Source of the DNA: CAVVGZ01 sp963841845
GTDB lineage: Bacteria > Chloroflexota > Anaerolineae > Anaerolineales > Anaerolineaceae
Direction of reading: 5' to 3'
Length of the DNA: 64,000 nucleotides
Assembly (NCBI GenBank): GCA_963841845.1
Contig: CAWJEG010000005.1
Location: 1-64,000 of the forward strand
Shown here piece after piece: positions 47,093-56,052 of the stretch. Both the position numbers and the translations under genes were made by a program. The notes under the pieces were generated by a model. The model did not search any database and had not been told where the DNA came from. It was given only the letters and a program-made list of their open reading frames with translations. Positions within the stretch are counted from its first letter, which is position 1. The number at the start of each line of letters is the position of its first letter.

Positions 47093-48436
47093 TTATCCCT
47101 TGATCAGACTTTCATCGTAACCGTGCAGCTTCAATTCTGTCTCGATAATCGTGAATGTGTCTCTAACCACACCAACCACGATTAGAAGTCCGGCTGCAGA
47201 AATCAGGAACAAACCAGATTGTTGTGCACCAACCGGGAGCATCAAACCGAGTATGTATGGAAGTACAGCCACAAAGCCGAGGAATACCGCACCGACGAGT
47301 GTAATTCTGCGTTGAACTTTGGTCAGGTAACGTTGAGTCGGACCGCCGCGGGTGACCCCGGGAATTTGGGCGCCCTGTTTCTTTAGATTTTCTCCATAAT
47401 TCTGCTGGGCAAAAAGGACATCCGTATAGAAAAAGGTGAAAAGCACCACTGTAAGGAAATATATGAGTGAATACCACATGCTTCCACCGCCAAATACCTG
47501 GGAGATGGTTTGTGCAAAATTACTAATCCATTCAACCGGCGAATTTACAAAATAGCTGGCAAGTATTGCCGGGAATGTGAGGATGGCTTGAGCAAAAATG
47601 AGGGGAATCATGCCAGCCATATTCACCATCAATGGCAAACTGCTGCGAACCGGCATAGACATCCGGTTTCCCACTCGTCTTCCTGGGAACAACACCGGGA
47701 CATGCCGCCGTCCTTGCTGGACAAAAACGATTGCAAATATGATCAGCAGCAATAGGACCACTATCAAAATCAGCATCCACCAGCCATTTTGTTCATCACT
47801 CAGTAATCCAAGTAATCGGGTGGGAATTCCAGTAACAATACCTGAGAAAATAATCAAGGATAATCCCTGATTTGGAATGCCGTATTCGGATATTAATTGT
47901 CCTAGCCAGATACCAAACATTGTTCCAGCAACCATGGCAAATATAGTGGATATGGTTGGTAAATAAGCTCCACTGGCAAATCCGAAGTTATCCAAAATTG
48001 ACTGTCCGCTGCCCATCGCATTGAAAATATTGATCTGACCAATCGCCGACAGGGCTGCCATCGGAACTGTCAGGATAACTGTCCAACGCTCCATAAATTT
48101 CTGGCCTTCGCGGGGATTATCTTTCATCCTCTGTTCAAGGGCAGGAATAATAGGCACCAACAGCTGCAAAATAATCTGGGCTGTAATATATGGATAAACA
48201 CCCATTGCTAGAACGGAAAATCTCGAAACAGTACCCCCAGAGAGCATATCCAGTAAATTGAATAGGTTTCCGGCAGCCCCGCCACTCTCGGATAAAGCCT
48301 TTAGAGCCTCGGTATTGATTCCAGGAACCGGGATATTGGCTGCCAGGCGGTAAATTACCAACAATAATAATGTGATCAGTAATTTGGTGCGTATGTCTTC
48401 AGATTTCCACAAATAGCGCCAAGGGGAACGCTTCAT
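47093..48436 (-). CDS. secY: Preprotein translocase SecY
   Basis: 447 residues, ten membrane helices forming the protein-export channel. ANIPVPGINTEAL in the plug region and GGPTQRYLTKVQRRITLVGAVFLGFVA in the C-terminal half are typical. Confidence 0.96.
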   Translation of the reverse strand: MKRSPWRYLWKSEDIRTKLLITLLLLVIYRLAANIPVPGINTEALKALSESGGAAGNLFNLLDMLSGGTVSRFSVLAMGVYPYITAQIILQLLVPIIPALEQRMKDNPREGQKFMERWTVILTVPMAALSAIGQINIFNAMGSGQSILDNFGFASGAYLPTISTIFAMVAGTMFGIWLGQLISEYGIPNQGLSLIIFSGIVTGIPTRLLGLLSDEQNGWWMLILIVVLLLLIIFAIVFVQQGRRHVPVLFPGRRVGNRMSMPVRSSLPLMVNMAGMIPLIFAQAILTFPAILASYFVNSPVEWISNFAQTISQVFGGGSMWYSLIYFLTVVLFTFFYTDVLFAQQNYGENLKKQGAQIPGVTRGGPTQRYLTKVQRRITLVGAVFLGFVAVLPYILGLMLPVGAQQSGLFLISAAGLLIVVGVVRDTFTIIETELKLHGYDESLIKG

Positions 48437-48461
48437 CTTATTCTCTCCTCATCGGGTTTCT

Positions 48462-48914
48462 TCAGGCTATTATTTCCACACTACCACCAGCAGCCAAAAT
48501 TTTCTCTTTGGCGCCTTTTGAAACTCGATGAACTTTGAATTTCAGAGCTTTATCCAACTCACCATTGCCCAGGATGACAACAGGATTCTCCGGTTTATTA
48601 ATAATTCCATGAACAAGCAGGAGCTGCGGGTCAATCACGGTTGAAGATGCAAAATCATTCAACTGTCCCACATTGACTTCATTAAATTCAACCTGATTAG
48701 GCGGTGTGAATCCTTCGCCCCGAAGGAATGGAAGCCGGCGGTAGATTGGCAGGTTCCCACCCTGGCGGTACAAATGTCCGCCTGATCCAGCTCTTGAGTT
48801 TTGGCCTTTGGTTCCACGCCCGCTGGTTTTACCCTGTCCGGCTGCGATACCCCGCCCAACTCTCCTGCGGTTTTTCTTTGCGCCTTCGTTATTTATTAAA
48901 TCGTTCAGCTTCAT
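48462..48914 (-). CDS. rplO: Ribosomal protein L15
   Basis: 150 residues with RVGRGIAAGQGKTSGRGTKGQ and RRLPFLRGEGF. Start overlaps the rpmD stop by four bases. Confidence 0.96.
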   Translation of the reverse strand: MKLNDLINNEGAKKNRRRVGRGIAAGQGKTSGRGTKGQNSRAGSGGHLYRQGGNLPIYRRLPFLRGEGFTPPNQVEFNEVNVGQLNDFASSTVIDPQLLLVHGIINKPENPVVILGNGELDKALKFKVHRVSKGAKEKILAAGGSVEIIA

Positions 48915-49120
48915 TTCTCAACCTGTTTTTCTACAACAACTAAATGGATAATCTTTTCGATCATCCCTCGAATTTCAGGGGTATTGGGCTGTGCAACCGT
49001 CTTATTTATCCGGCTTAAACCCAATGCCCTGGCGGTAGCTTTCTGATTCTTGGGGTAGCCAATTGCACTTTTTACAAGTGTTATCTGCAATATTTCTGGT
49101 TTGGCTGGTTTTTTAGGCAT
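48911..49120 (-). CDS. rpmD: Ribosomal protein L30
   Basis: 69 residues, LQITLVKSAIGYPKNQKATARALGL typical. ATG at 49120 chosen: GGAGG lies four bases upstream and homologues begin here. It overlaps the end of rpsE by eight bases. The frame is open to 49168. Confidence 0.94.
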   Translation of the reverse strand: MPKKPAKPEILQITLVKSAIGYPKNQKATARALGLSRINKTVAQPNTPEIRGMIEKIIHLVVVEKQVEK

Positions 49121-49643
49121 TCTTCCTCCGAATCCAGAAAGGCGACATTTCGTCCACAGGTTTTCCACGCCGAATTGCCTGTTCCTTTGGAGATTTCAAC
49201 TGGTCTAAAGCATCAAATGTAGCCTTAACCACATTTAATACATTGGCGCTGCCAAGCGACTTTGTCAAGATATCCTTAATGCCTACAGCTTCAACAACTG
49301 CACGTACCCCGCCAGCAGCAATAACACCAGTTCCCTGGGACGCCGGTTTCAATAAAACCTTGGCTCCAGATACATGGCCAATCACCTCGTGAGGAATGGT
49401 TGTATTAAATACATTCACACTTCGCATATTATTGCGGGCGCGGTCTGTTGCCTTACGCATAGCATCCGGAACCGCATTGGCTTTTCCAACCCCAAGCCCA
49501 ACATTACCGTTGTTGTCTCCAACAACCATGGTTACTCTAAATTGGAACCTTCTACCACCTTTTACCACTTTGGCGACGCGGGCAATCTCGATTACTCGCT
49601 CATCATAAAGTGATTCCATCGTTTGAAAATCCATCTTCTCCAT
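49113..49643 (-). CDS. rpsE: Ribosomal protein S5
   Basis: 176 residues; double-stranded RNA-binding N-terminus with RVAKVVKGGRRFQFRVTMVVGD and GTGVIAAGGVRAVVEAVGI in the second domain. Confidence 0.97.
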   Translation of the reverse strand: MEKMDFQTMESLYDERVIEIARVAKVVKGGRRFQFRVTMVVGDNNGNVGLGVGKANAVPDAMRKATDRARNNMRSVNVFNTTIPHEVIGHVSGAKVLLKPASQGTGVIAAGGVRAVVEAVGIKDILTKSLGSANVLNVVKATFDALDQLKSPKEQAIRRGKPVDEMSPFWIRRKNA

Positions 49644-49677
49644 GTAGTGGTCCTTTTACTTTTCTAAAATTCGAAAA

Positions 49678-50043
49678 CTAGAAATCCAAGCCAGCTTCTC
49701 GAGCAGCATCAGCCAAAGCTTTAACCCTACCAACATACTGGTAACCACCCCGGTCAAATACCACTTTAGTGATATTTTTTTCCTTTGCCCGTTCACCAAT
49801 CAATTTCCCAACCATTTTTGCCTGTTCCATCTTGGGAATATCGACTGTTTTCTGACGTAATTCTCGATCGATACTCGAGGCAGAAAGTAATGTACTGCCA
49901 GCCTGATCATCAATTACCTGAACATAAATGTCTGTCAAACTCTTAAAGACATTCAGGCGGGGAACCTCAGGGGTTCCTTGAATTTTTTTACGTACACGTT
50001 TATGACGCCTTAGTCTTGCAACATTTCGGTTTTTAATTGCCAT
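49678..50043 (-). CDS. rplR: Ribosomal protein L18
   Basis: 121 residues, RKKIQGTPEVPRLNVFKSL and VVFDRGGYQYVGRVKALADAAREAGLDF. Binds 5S rRNA. Confidence 0.97.
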   Translation of the reverse strand: MAIKNRNVARLRRHKRVRKKIQGTPEVPRLNVFKSLTDIYVQVIDDQAGSTLLSASSIDRELRQKTVDIPKMEQAKMVGKLIGERAKEKNITKVVFDRGGYQYVGRVKALADAAREAGLDF

Positions 50044-50055
50044 AGGATTCCACCT

Positions 50056-50605
50056 CTACGCTTTCGCTTTTCCAGCTTTTCCAGCCTTGCGCCGTACTTT
50101 TTCACCCAGATATCGTATTCCCTTGCCATGGTATGGTTCGGGGGGGCGGATACCACGAATATTGGCAGCTATCTGGCCAACTTGCTCTTTATCTTTTCCA
50201 ATCACTTTGATTTGACGGGTTTTCACATCCACATCGAAGGAAATGCCCTCAGGAGGTACTATTTCCACCGGATGGGAATACCCAACAAGAATTACCAATT
50301 TCTTGTCTTTCAATTCTGCCCGGTATCCTACACCTTCAATCTGCAATGTTTTTGAAAAACCCCCGCTTACGCCAGTTATCATATTATTAATAACACTGCG
50401 GGTTGTTCCATGCAGAGCCCGAATGCCAGACTCATCTGACTGCCTTTTTAATAAGCAGCTGATCATCTTCCAGAGAAACTGCCAGTTCCGGAGAAAATGT
50501 ACCGGACATTTCTCCGTTAGGTCCCTTAACAACAATCTCGTTATCCTTCAATTTAATCTCTACACCCGGGGGTATAGAAATGGGCAATCGACCAATTCTA
50601 GACAC
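50056..50605 (-). CDS. rplF: Ribosomal protein L6, frameshifted as sequenced
   Basis: Near the sarcin-ricin loop in the large subunit. N-terminal half starts at GTG (50605), preceded by AGGAGG, and reads MSRIGRLPISIPPGVEIKL to LLIK; then, one base later, RQSDESGIRALHGTTRSV to the end GEKVRRKAGKAGK. The break is at a run of five A on the minus strand (50445-50449); four would restore 182 residues, the normal size. L6 is normally essential, so a homopolymer sequencing error is most likely. Confidence 0.92.
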
Positions 50606-50632
50606 TTTTTATTCCTCCTTAATTATCTCGGG

Positions 50633-51046
50633 TTACCAGACCTTGCAGAGAATTTCCCCGCCAACACCAAGCTGTTTAGCCCGATGTCCGGTCATGACAC
50701 CCTTTGGAGTTGTAAGGATCGCAATACCCATTCCTGAAAGCACCCAGGGAATCTCCTGTTTGTTGGTATAGACTCTGCGACCTGGTTTGCTCACTCTTGC
50801 CAATCCATCAATTACAGATTTACGTTCCCTGCGTTCGCCAACATATTTTAAGCGCAGGCGTAAGATCTTTTTATAGGCTATCTCTTCTTCGGAGACATCA
50901 TAATCTTCGATGTAGCCTTCTTCTTTCAGGATACGAGCAATTTCAATTTTTAAATTCGAGCTTGGCATCGCAACGACAGCACTGCCATTTAATATGGCAT
51001 TTCGAATGCGAGTTAACATATCACCAATTGGATCATTTACACTCAT
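50633..51046 (-). CDS. rpsH: Ribosomal protein S8
   Basis: 137 residues; DPIGDMLTRIRNA at the start and VLSGMGIAILTTPKGVMTGHRAKQLGVGGEILCKVW at the C-terminus. Represses the spc operon in E. coli. Confidence 0.97.
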   Translation of the reverse strand: MSVNDPIGDMLTRIRNAILNGSAVVAMPSSNLKIEIARILKEEGYIEDYDVSEEEIAYKKILRLRLKYVGERRERKSVIDGLARVSKPGRRVYTNKQEIPWVLSGMGIAILTTPKGVMTGHRAKQLGVGGEILCKVW

Positions 51047-51067
51047 TAGAAAATCCCTCCAAATTTA

Positions 51068-51250
51068 CTACCAGGATGCTTTACGAATGCCGGGTATTTG
51101 GCCCATTAAGGCTTTTTCACGCAAGCAAATACGACACAGCCCAAAGCGACGATAATAACCACGGGGTCTACCACAAATTTTGCAACGATTTACAACCTGG
51201 TTGGGGTATTTCCGCCGTTTTTCACGGTTAATCATAGATTTTTTTGCCAT
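51068..51250 (-). CDS. rpsN: Ribosomal protein S14, zinc (type Z)
   Basis: 60 residues, MAKKSMINREKRRKYP with a C-x2-C-x12-C-x2-C zinc site (CKIC, CRIC). Met at 51250 is the start; the frame open to 51307 overlaps rplE and is not used. Two bases after the rplE stop. Confidence 0.95.
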   Translation of the reverse strand: MAKKSMINREKRRKYPNQVVNRCKICGRPRGYYRRFGLCRICLREKALMGQIPGIRKASW

Positions 51251-51251
51251 A

Positions 51252-51794
51252 TTAACCCTTCCTGAAAGGCATACCAAGTAAATCCAACATCGTGGTAGCC
51301 GCATCATCTGTTAATGCACTGGTTACGAAAGTGATTTCCATCCCGCGCAATTTATCAATTTTGTCATAAGCAATTTCCGGGAATATTAGTTGTTCCCTGA
51401 GTCCAAGCGTATAATTGCCATGCCCGTCAAAAGAATTTGCTGAGATTCCACGGAAATCACGCACACGGGGTAGTACCACATTGATCAGGCGATCAACAAA
51501 TGACCACATTCTTTCACCACGCAAGGTCACTTTTATTCCAATTTCTCGCCCTTCCCTCAATTTAAAATTTGCAATGCTTTTCTTGGCTTTTGTTACAACC
51601 GGTTTTTGTCCGGTTATCTGGGTAATATCACTCAGGGCAGCTTCAAGTGCTTTAGGATTATCCATTGCCTCACCCATGCCAACATTTACAACAACTTTTT
51701 TGAGGGTTGGAACCTGCATGATGTTGGAAATACCATGGTCCTTCATCATTGCAGGAACTACTTCGTCTAAATATTTCTGTTTCAACCTGTTCAT
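51252..51794 (-). CDS. rplE: Ribosomal protein L5
   Basis: 180 residues, with VVVNVGMGEAMDNPKALEAALSDI and GIKVTLRGERMWSFVDRLI. 5S rRNA binder. ATG at 51794 chosen (GGAG six bases upstream); the frame runs to 51887 but the first 31 residues overlap rplX and do not match the family. Confidence 0.96.
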   Translation of the reverse strand: MNRLKQKYLDEVVPAMMKDHGISNIMQVPTLKKVVVNVGMGEAMDNPKALEAALSDITQITGQKPVVTKAKKSIANFKLREGREIGIKVTLRGERMWSFVDRLINVVLPRVRDFRGISANSFDGHGNYTLGLREQLIFPEIAYDKIDKLRGMEITFVTSALTDDAATTMLDLLGMPFRKG

Positions 51795-51816
51795 TTTCAA
51801 CTCCAAGGCAGATGGA

Positions 51817-52149
51817 CTATTCGTCAATAATTGATTCACATTTTTTACAAACACGCGAGGATTTTCCAACTCCCCTGGATAACCCAATTCGAGTGGTCTT
51901 GTTGCATTTTGGGCAAACCAGCATCACATTCGAAAGATGGATTGGTGTTTCCAACTTTAATTTGCCGGGGTTTATGGTACGACCCTTAGATTGCACCTGT
52001 CGCTGATGTTTGGTATGCAGATTGACACCCTGGACAACCAGCCGGCCTTCATCGGGGTGAACTTTGATAACTTCACCTCTTTTACCCTTGTCGTCAGTTG
52101 CACCGCTGATAATTTCTACAGTGTCGCCTTTTTTAATATTTGTATTCAT
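51817..52149 (-). CDS. rplX: Ribosomal protein L24
   Basis: 110 residues, KOW motif KGDTVEIISGATDDKGKRGEV. C-terminal CPKC and CKKC form a zinc ribbon. Confidence 0.95.
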   Translation of the reverse strand: MNTNIKKGDTVEIISGATDDKGKRGEVIKVHPDEGRLVVQGVNLHTKHQRQVQSKGRTINPGKLKLETPIHLSNVMLVCPKCNKTTRIGLSRGVGKSSRVCKKCESIIDE

Positions 52150-52175
52150 TCAAATAACTCCTGTACTCCTATTTC

Positions 52176-52547
52176 TTACAATACTTCCGGCGCAAGCGAG
52201 ACAATCTTGAAGTAACCTTTTTCCCGCAACTCGCGAGCAACAGGGCCAAAAATACGTGTTCCCCGTGGGTTTTTTCCATCTGTGTCTAAAATGACCGCAG
52301 CATTATCATCAAAACGGATGGTAGAGCCATCCTGGCGGCGCCATTCTTTGGAAGTACGAACTATTACAGCTTTTACGATCTCACTCTTTTTGACATTACC
52401 TTGTGGTGATGCCGATCGCACTGAGCATATGATTACATCTCCAACATGTCCATAGCGCCGTCTAGTTCCTCCCGTAACCTGGATCACCAGAACTTCCCTT
52501 GCGCCTGTATTATCAGCCACTTTTAAGCACGTTTCCTGCTGAATCAT
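52176..52547 (-). CDS. rplN: Ribosomal protein L14
   Basis: 123 residues, MIQQETCLKVADNTGAREVLVIQV and VRTSKEWRRQDGSTIRFDDNAAVIL. ATGA overlap with rpsQ on its upstream side. Confidence 0.97.
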   Translation of the reverse strand: MIQQETCLKVADNTGAREVLVIQVTGGTRRRYGHVGDVIICSVRSASPQGNVKKSEIVKAVIVRTSKEWRRQDGSTIRFDDNAAVILDTDGKNPRGTRIFGPVARELREKGYFKIVSLAPEVL

Positions 52548-52822
52548 TCCTTCGCTCCTAGTTCGAGTTCAATTTCCACAGATTCCCTGTGTAAAATCTC
52601 CTGGACAACCCAATGTTTTTGTCGAGAGAGTGGCTGGCTCTCAACAATAACCACCTGATCACCAACCTGGCAGCCCATTTCGTCATGAGCCATGATATTC
52701 TTGGAAGAATTCACGACTTTTTGATAAACCGGGTGCTTATATTTTCGCCCGATTTTTACGGAGACTGTCTTATCCATTTTGTTACTGGTTACAACACCAG
52801 TGATTCTCCGACGATTATTCAT
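52544..52822 (-). CDS. rpsQ: Ribosomal protein S17
   Basis: 92 residues, RRRITGVVTSNKMDKTVSVKI at the start; OB-fold. Overlaps rpmC by four bases. Confidence 0.96.
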   Translation of the reverse strand: MNNRRRITGVVTSNKMDKTVSVKIGRKYKHPVYQKVVNSSKNIMAHDEMGCQVGDQVVIVESQPLSRQKHWVVQEILHRESVEIELELGAKE

Positions 52823-53031
52823 TTCGCACCTTCCTGCTCTTCCGCTATTTCCCGCTCACGGAGAATTGAAGCAAATCTGGATATGGAGCGGCGGGTTTGT
52901 TTTATACGGCTTGTGTCGGTCAACTGTCCGGTAATAACCTGAAATCTCAGGTTCATCAGTTCCTGGCGGGTATTTCCAAGTTTTGTAATTATTTCTTGAG
53001 TGGACAATAGTCTTATCTCAGCGGACTTCAT
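52819..53031 (-). CDS. rpmC: Ribosomal protein L29
   Basis: 70 residues; LRFQVITGQLTDTSRIKQTRRSIARFA-like hairpin of two helices (here RSISRFA). Lies near the exit tunnel. Overlaps rplP by four bases. Confidence 0.95.
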   Translation of the reverse strand: MKSAEIRLLSTQEIITKLGNTRQELMNLRFQVITGQLTDTSRIKQTRRSISRFASILREREIAEEQEGAK

Positions 53032-53456
53032 GACTGCTCTCCTGTAAGATCAGGCCGTTCTGTAACCTTAGTTTTTATGGAAAACTTATAGGTTGCTTGC
53101 CGCAGTGCTTCGATTGCAATATCTCCCGGTAAACCACCCACTTCAAACATGATCCTACCTGGTTTTACAAGAGCAACGTAATATTCCACATTACCCTTTC
53201 CTTTACCCATACGTGTTTCAGGGGGTTTCTGGGTATAGGGTTTATCCGGAAATATTCGAATCCATAATTTTCCACGGCGGCGCATTCCACGGACAATTGC
53301 CCGGCGGGCTGCTTCAATTTGCCTGGCAGTTACCCATCCGGGTTCAAGAGCCTGCAAACCATATTCTCCCATTGTAACTTCCGCACCTCGCAGGGCTTTA
53401 CCAGTCATGCGCCCGCGCATTACTTTGCGGTATTTAACTCGTTTTGGCATCAACAT
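53028..53456 (-). CDS. rplP: Ribosomal protein L16
   Basis: 142 residues, PKRVKYRKVMRGRMTGKALRG and RIFPDKPYTQKPPETRMGKGKG. Organises A-site tRNA binding. First ATG kept because AGAGG is seven bases before it; Met3 is close. Confidence 0.96.
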   Translation of the reverse strand: MLMPKRVKYRKVMRGRMTGKALRGAEVTMGEYGLQALEPGWVTARQIEAARRAIVRGMRRRGKLWIRIFPDKPYTQKPPETRMGKGKGNVEYYVALVKPGRIMFEVGGLPGDIAIEALRQATYKFSIKTKVTERPDLTGEQS

Positions 53457-53506
53457 AATACAACCTCTTTCAAGCCACCTCTAGTTTAATTACCAGGTGG
53501 GATGTT

Positions 53507-54184
53507 TTATTCGCTAACGTAAACACCCTCTGTGGATTCAATTTTTTCTTCTAATTCAGGTAATACTTCCCCAGTGTAAACCCACACTTTAATGCCAATC
53601 TGGCCATAGGTAGTGCTGGCTTCTGTGCGGGCAAAATCTATATTTGCCCGTAATGTTTGCAAAGGAACACGACCTTCGCGAAGCCATACACTGCGTGCCA
53701 TTTCGGCGCCGCTCAAGCGACCGGCAACCTCAATCTTGACACCCTGGGCACCCTGGCGCAATGCTTGCTGAATGGACCTCTTCATTGCCCGCCGGTAACT
53801 AACCCGCCGTAAAATCTGCGAAGCGATATTCTGGGCAATCAGGTAGGCATTAAGATCCGGATTCTGAACTTCTTTAATATCCAGGTCTATTTTCTTGCCA
53901 GTCAGAGTTTCCAAATCCTGGCGCAATTTCTTTACGCTATCACCTTTTCGACCGATTAATATTCCTGGTTTGGCGGTATGAACGACAACTTTTACTTTGC
54001 CAGGAAATCGCTCTACTTCAACCTTCGCAATACCTGCCTTTTCGCCATCTTTGTGAAGTAGATTGCGGATTTTTATATCCTGGTGTAATTGATCCTGGTA
54101 CTCCTGACCTTCAGCGTACCAACGACCTTCCCAGGGTTTATTGACAGCTAACCGAAATCCGATTGGATGTACTTTACGACCCAT
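53507..54184 (-). CDS. rpsC: Ribosomal protein S3
   Basis: 225 residues; type-2 KH domain with KPGILIGRKGDSVKKLRQDLE and C-terminal GRLSGAEMARSVWLREGRVPL. mRNA entry site. Confidence 0.97.
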   Translation of the reverse strand: MGRKVHPIGFRLAVNKPWEGRWYAEGQEYQDQLHQDIKIRNLLHKDGEKAGIAKVEVERFPGKVKVVVHTAKPGILIGRKGDSVKKLRQDLETLTGKKIDLDIKEVQNPDLNAYLIAQNIASQILRRVSYRRAMKRSIQQALRQGAQGVKIEVAGRLSGAEMARSVWLREGRVPLQTLRANIDFARTEASTTYGQIGIKVWVYTGEVLPELEEKIESTEGVYVSE

Positions 54185-54229
54185 AATTACTCCTGGTTCC
54201 TATTGAATAAATTCACTTTAACCATCATA

Positions 54230-54571
54230 TTATTCCCGTTCCGAAAGCACTACAGAGATATGTGAAGATCTGCGAACAAGCGGCTTGAACCTTCCACGTG
54301 CTCCAAATCGACGCCATTTGCGAATTGGAGCTGCATCGACAACGATTCGGGAGACGATTAGATCCTCTCGGTTCAGACCAAAGTTTTCTTCAGCATTCGC
54401 AATTGCCGATCCAACCAGTTTACGAATGTGGTAAGCAGGTTTTTTGGTGATAAACCGCAGGACATCCATTGCCTCAACTGCTGGTTTACCGCGGATTACA
54501 TCGACAACCAAACGTGCTTTTTGAGGAGACACCCGGCAGTAACTCAGTTTCGCTTTAACATTCATTGCCAT
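54230..54571 (-). CDS. rplV: Ribosomal protein L22
   Basis: 113 residues; VSPQKARLVVDVIRGKPAVEAMDVL and the beta-hairpin loop near RFKPLVRRSSHI that lines the exit tunnel. Confidence 0.97.
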   Translation of the reverse strand: MAMNVKAKLSYCRVSPQKARLVVDVIRGKPAVEAMDVLRFITKKPAYHIRKLVGSAIANAEENFGLNREDLIVSRIVVDAAPIRKWRRFGARGRFKPLVRRSSHISVVLSERE

Positions 54572-54574
54572 TTC

Positions 54575-54859
54575 CTATCTCCTTTTTGCCGCGGAAGATT
54601 TTTCGGAAAGGTGACCACGAAACGTCCGGGTGGGAGCAAATTCTCCCAGACGATGACCAACCATATTATCTGTAATATAAATCGGCACATGGCGCCTGCC
54701 ATCGTGAACGGCAATTGTATGGCCCACCATTTGTGGGAAAATCATACTGGCTCTGCTCCAGGTACGGACCACTTTCTTCTCGCCCTTGGTGTTCATAGCT
54801 TCAATTTTTTTAAGAAGCTTGGGGGCAATAAATGGTCCTTTTTTAAGTGATCGCGACAT
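54575..54859 (-). CDS. rpsS: Ribosomal protein S19
   Basis: 94 residues, MSRSLKKGPFIAPKLLKKIE and GHRLGEFAPTRTFRGHL. Normal length. Confidence 0.97.
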   Translation of the reverse strand: MSRSLKKGPFIAPKLLKKIEAMNTKGEKKVVRTWSRASMIFPQMVGHTIAVHDGRRHVPIYITDNMVGHRLGEFAPTRTFRGHLSEKSSAAKRR

Positions 54860-54900
54860 TTTTTATTACCTCTTTCTCAATAACTCATCAAACCAAACCA

Positions 54901-55740
54901 TTATCGTCCGGATTTGGTGTTTCGGCGCCGGACAATATATTTATCCGTACCTTTGTTTCGACGGGTACGATAACCCAAAGTTTTCTGACCCCAGGGGCTT
55001 TTTGGGCTGGGCATACCAACCGGTGAACGTCCCTCACCACCACCATGTGGATGATCTCTTGGACTCATGGCTGTACCACGTACAGTCGGGCGAATACCCA
55101 GGTGGCGTTTACGGCCAGCTTTGCCATAGTTAATATTGCTGTGATCGAGATTTCCAATCTGTCCTATGGTTGCATAACATCTTTGAGGTACAAGGCGTAC
55201 TTCTCCGGATGGCATGCGTATCTGGGCATAGTCACCTTCTTTTGCAAGCAGCTGGGCAGCCGAGCCGGCAGAGCGAACGATTTGCCCACCCTTGCCTTCT
55301 TTTAGTTCGATATTATGGATGGTTGTACCCACCGGAATGTTGGCAATGGGCAGGCTGTTGCCAGGTTTAATATCCGCTGACGAGCCTGCAATCACTGTAT
55401 CCCCAACCTTTAAACCAAGGGGAGCGATAATGTATCGTTTTTCTCCATCAACATAATTTAATAATGCAAGGCGGGCTGTCCGGTTCGGATCATATTCAAT
55501 GGCGTTTACACGAGCTGGAATATCCCGTTTATCCCGTTTGAAATCTACCATCCGGATTTGACGGCGGTGACCACCACCCTGGTGCCGGACGGTAATACGC
55601 CCGGAAGAATTTCGACCGGAGTGTTTCTTTAGGGGCAATATTAATGATCGTTCCGGTGTATCCTTTGTTATTTCCTCAAACGTATGTCCAGTCATGCCAC
55701 GACGACCGGGTGTCACTGGTTTATATACTTTTACAGCCAT
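54901..55740 (-). CDS. rplB: Ribosomal protein L2
   Basis: 279 residues; VKVYKPVTPGRRGMTGHTFEEI at the start, and GTAMSPRDHPHGGGEGRSPVG near 216 with the histidine important for peptidyl transfer. TAATG-type overlap with rplW. Confidence 0.97.
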   Translation of the reverse strand: MAVKVYKPVTPGRRGMTGHTFEEITKDTPERSLILPLKKHSGRNSSGRITVRHQGGGHRRQIRMVDFKRDKRDIPARVNAIEYDPNRTARLALLNYVDGEKRYIIAPLGLKVGDTVIAGSSADIKPGNSLPIANIPVGTTIHNIELKEGKGGQIVRSAGSAAQLLAKEGDYAQIRMPSGEVRLVPQRCYATIGQIGNLDHSNINYGKAGRKRHLGIRPTVRGTAMSPRDHPHGGGEGRSPVGMPSPKSPWGQKTLGYRTRRNKGTDKYIVRRRNTKSGR

Positions 55741-56045
55741 TATTCAACCCCTTCAAAGAAAGGAATTCTGTCGTTTGGATTCAGGGTTACAATTGCTTTT
55801 TTATAACCCTTCGATCTAACCGTAAGCCGTCGACTGCGAGCTTTCCGGCCTCTTTTTGCCGGTACATTGATAATATTGACTCGCAAAACAGATACATCAA
55901 ATAAAGTTTCTACGGCTTCCTTAACCATTTGCCTGGTACTTTCCCTGGCAACTTCAAATACATACTGGTGCAAATCACCCATCATGTAATTGCTTTTTTC
56001 CGTAATAACCGGACGCCGTAAAACATCAAAGTCGCTGATTGTCAT
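55740..56045 (-). CDS. rplW: Ribosomal protein L23
   Basis: 101 residues; RRPVITEKSNYMM and VEAVETLFDVSVLRVN-like core (KEAVETLFDVSV). Docking site of trigger factor and SRP at the exit tunnel. Confidence 0.96.
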   Translation of the reverse strand: MTISDFDVLRRPVITEKSNYMMGDLHQYVFEVARESTRQMVKEAVETLFDVSVLRVNIINVPAKRGRKARSRRLTVRSKGYKKAIVTLNPNDRIPFFEGVE

Positions 56046-56052
56046 AATTTAC

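Noticed and set aside
50056..50535. Short L6 starting at 50535
   Set aside because: Its first 31 residues are the wrong frame of the true L6 N-terminus, which starts at GTG 50605.
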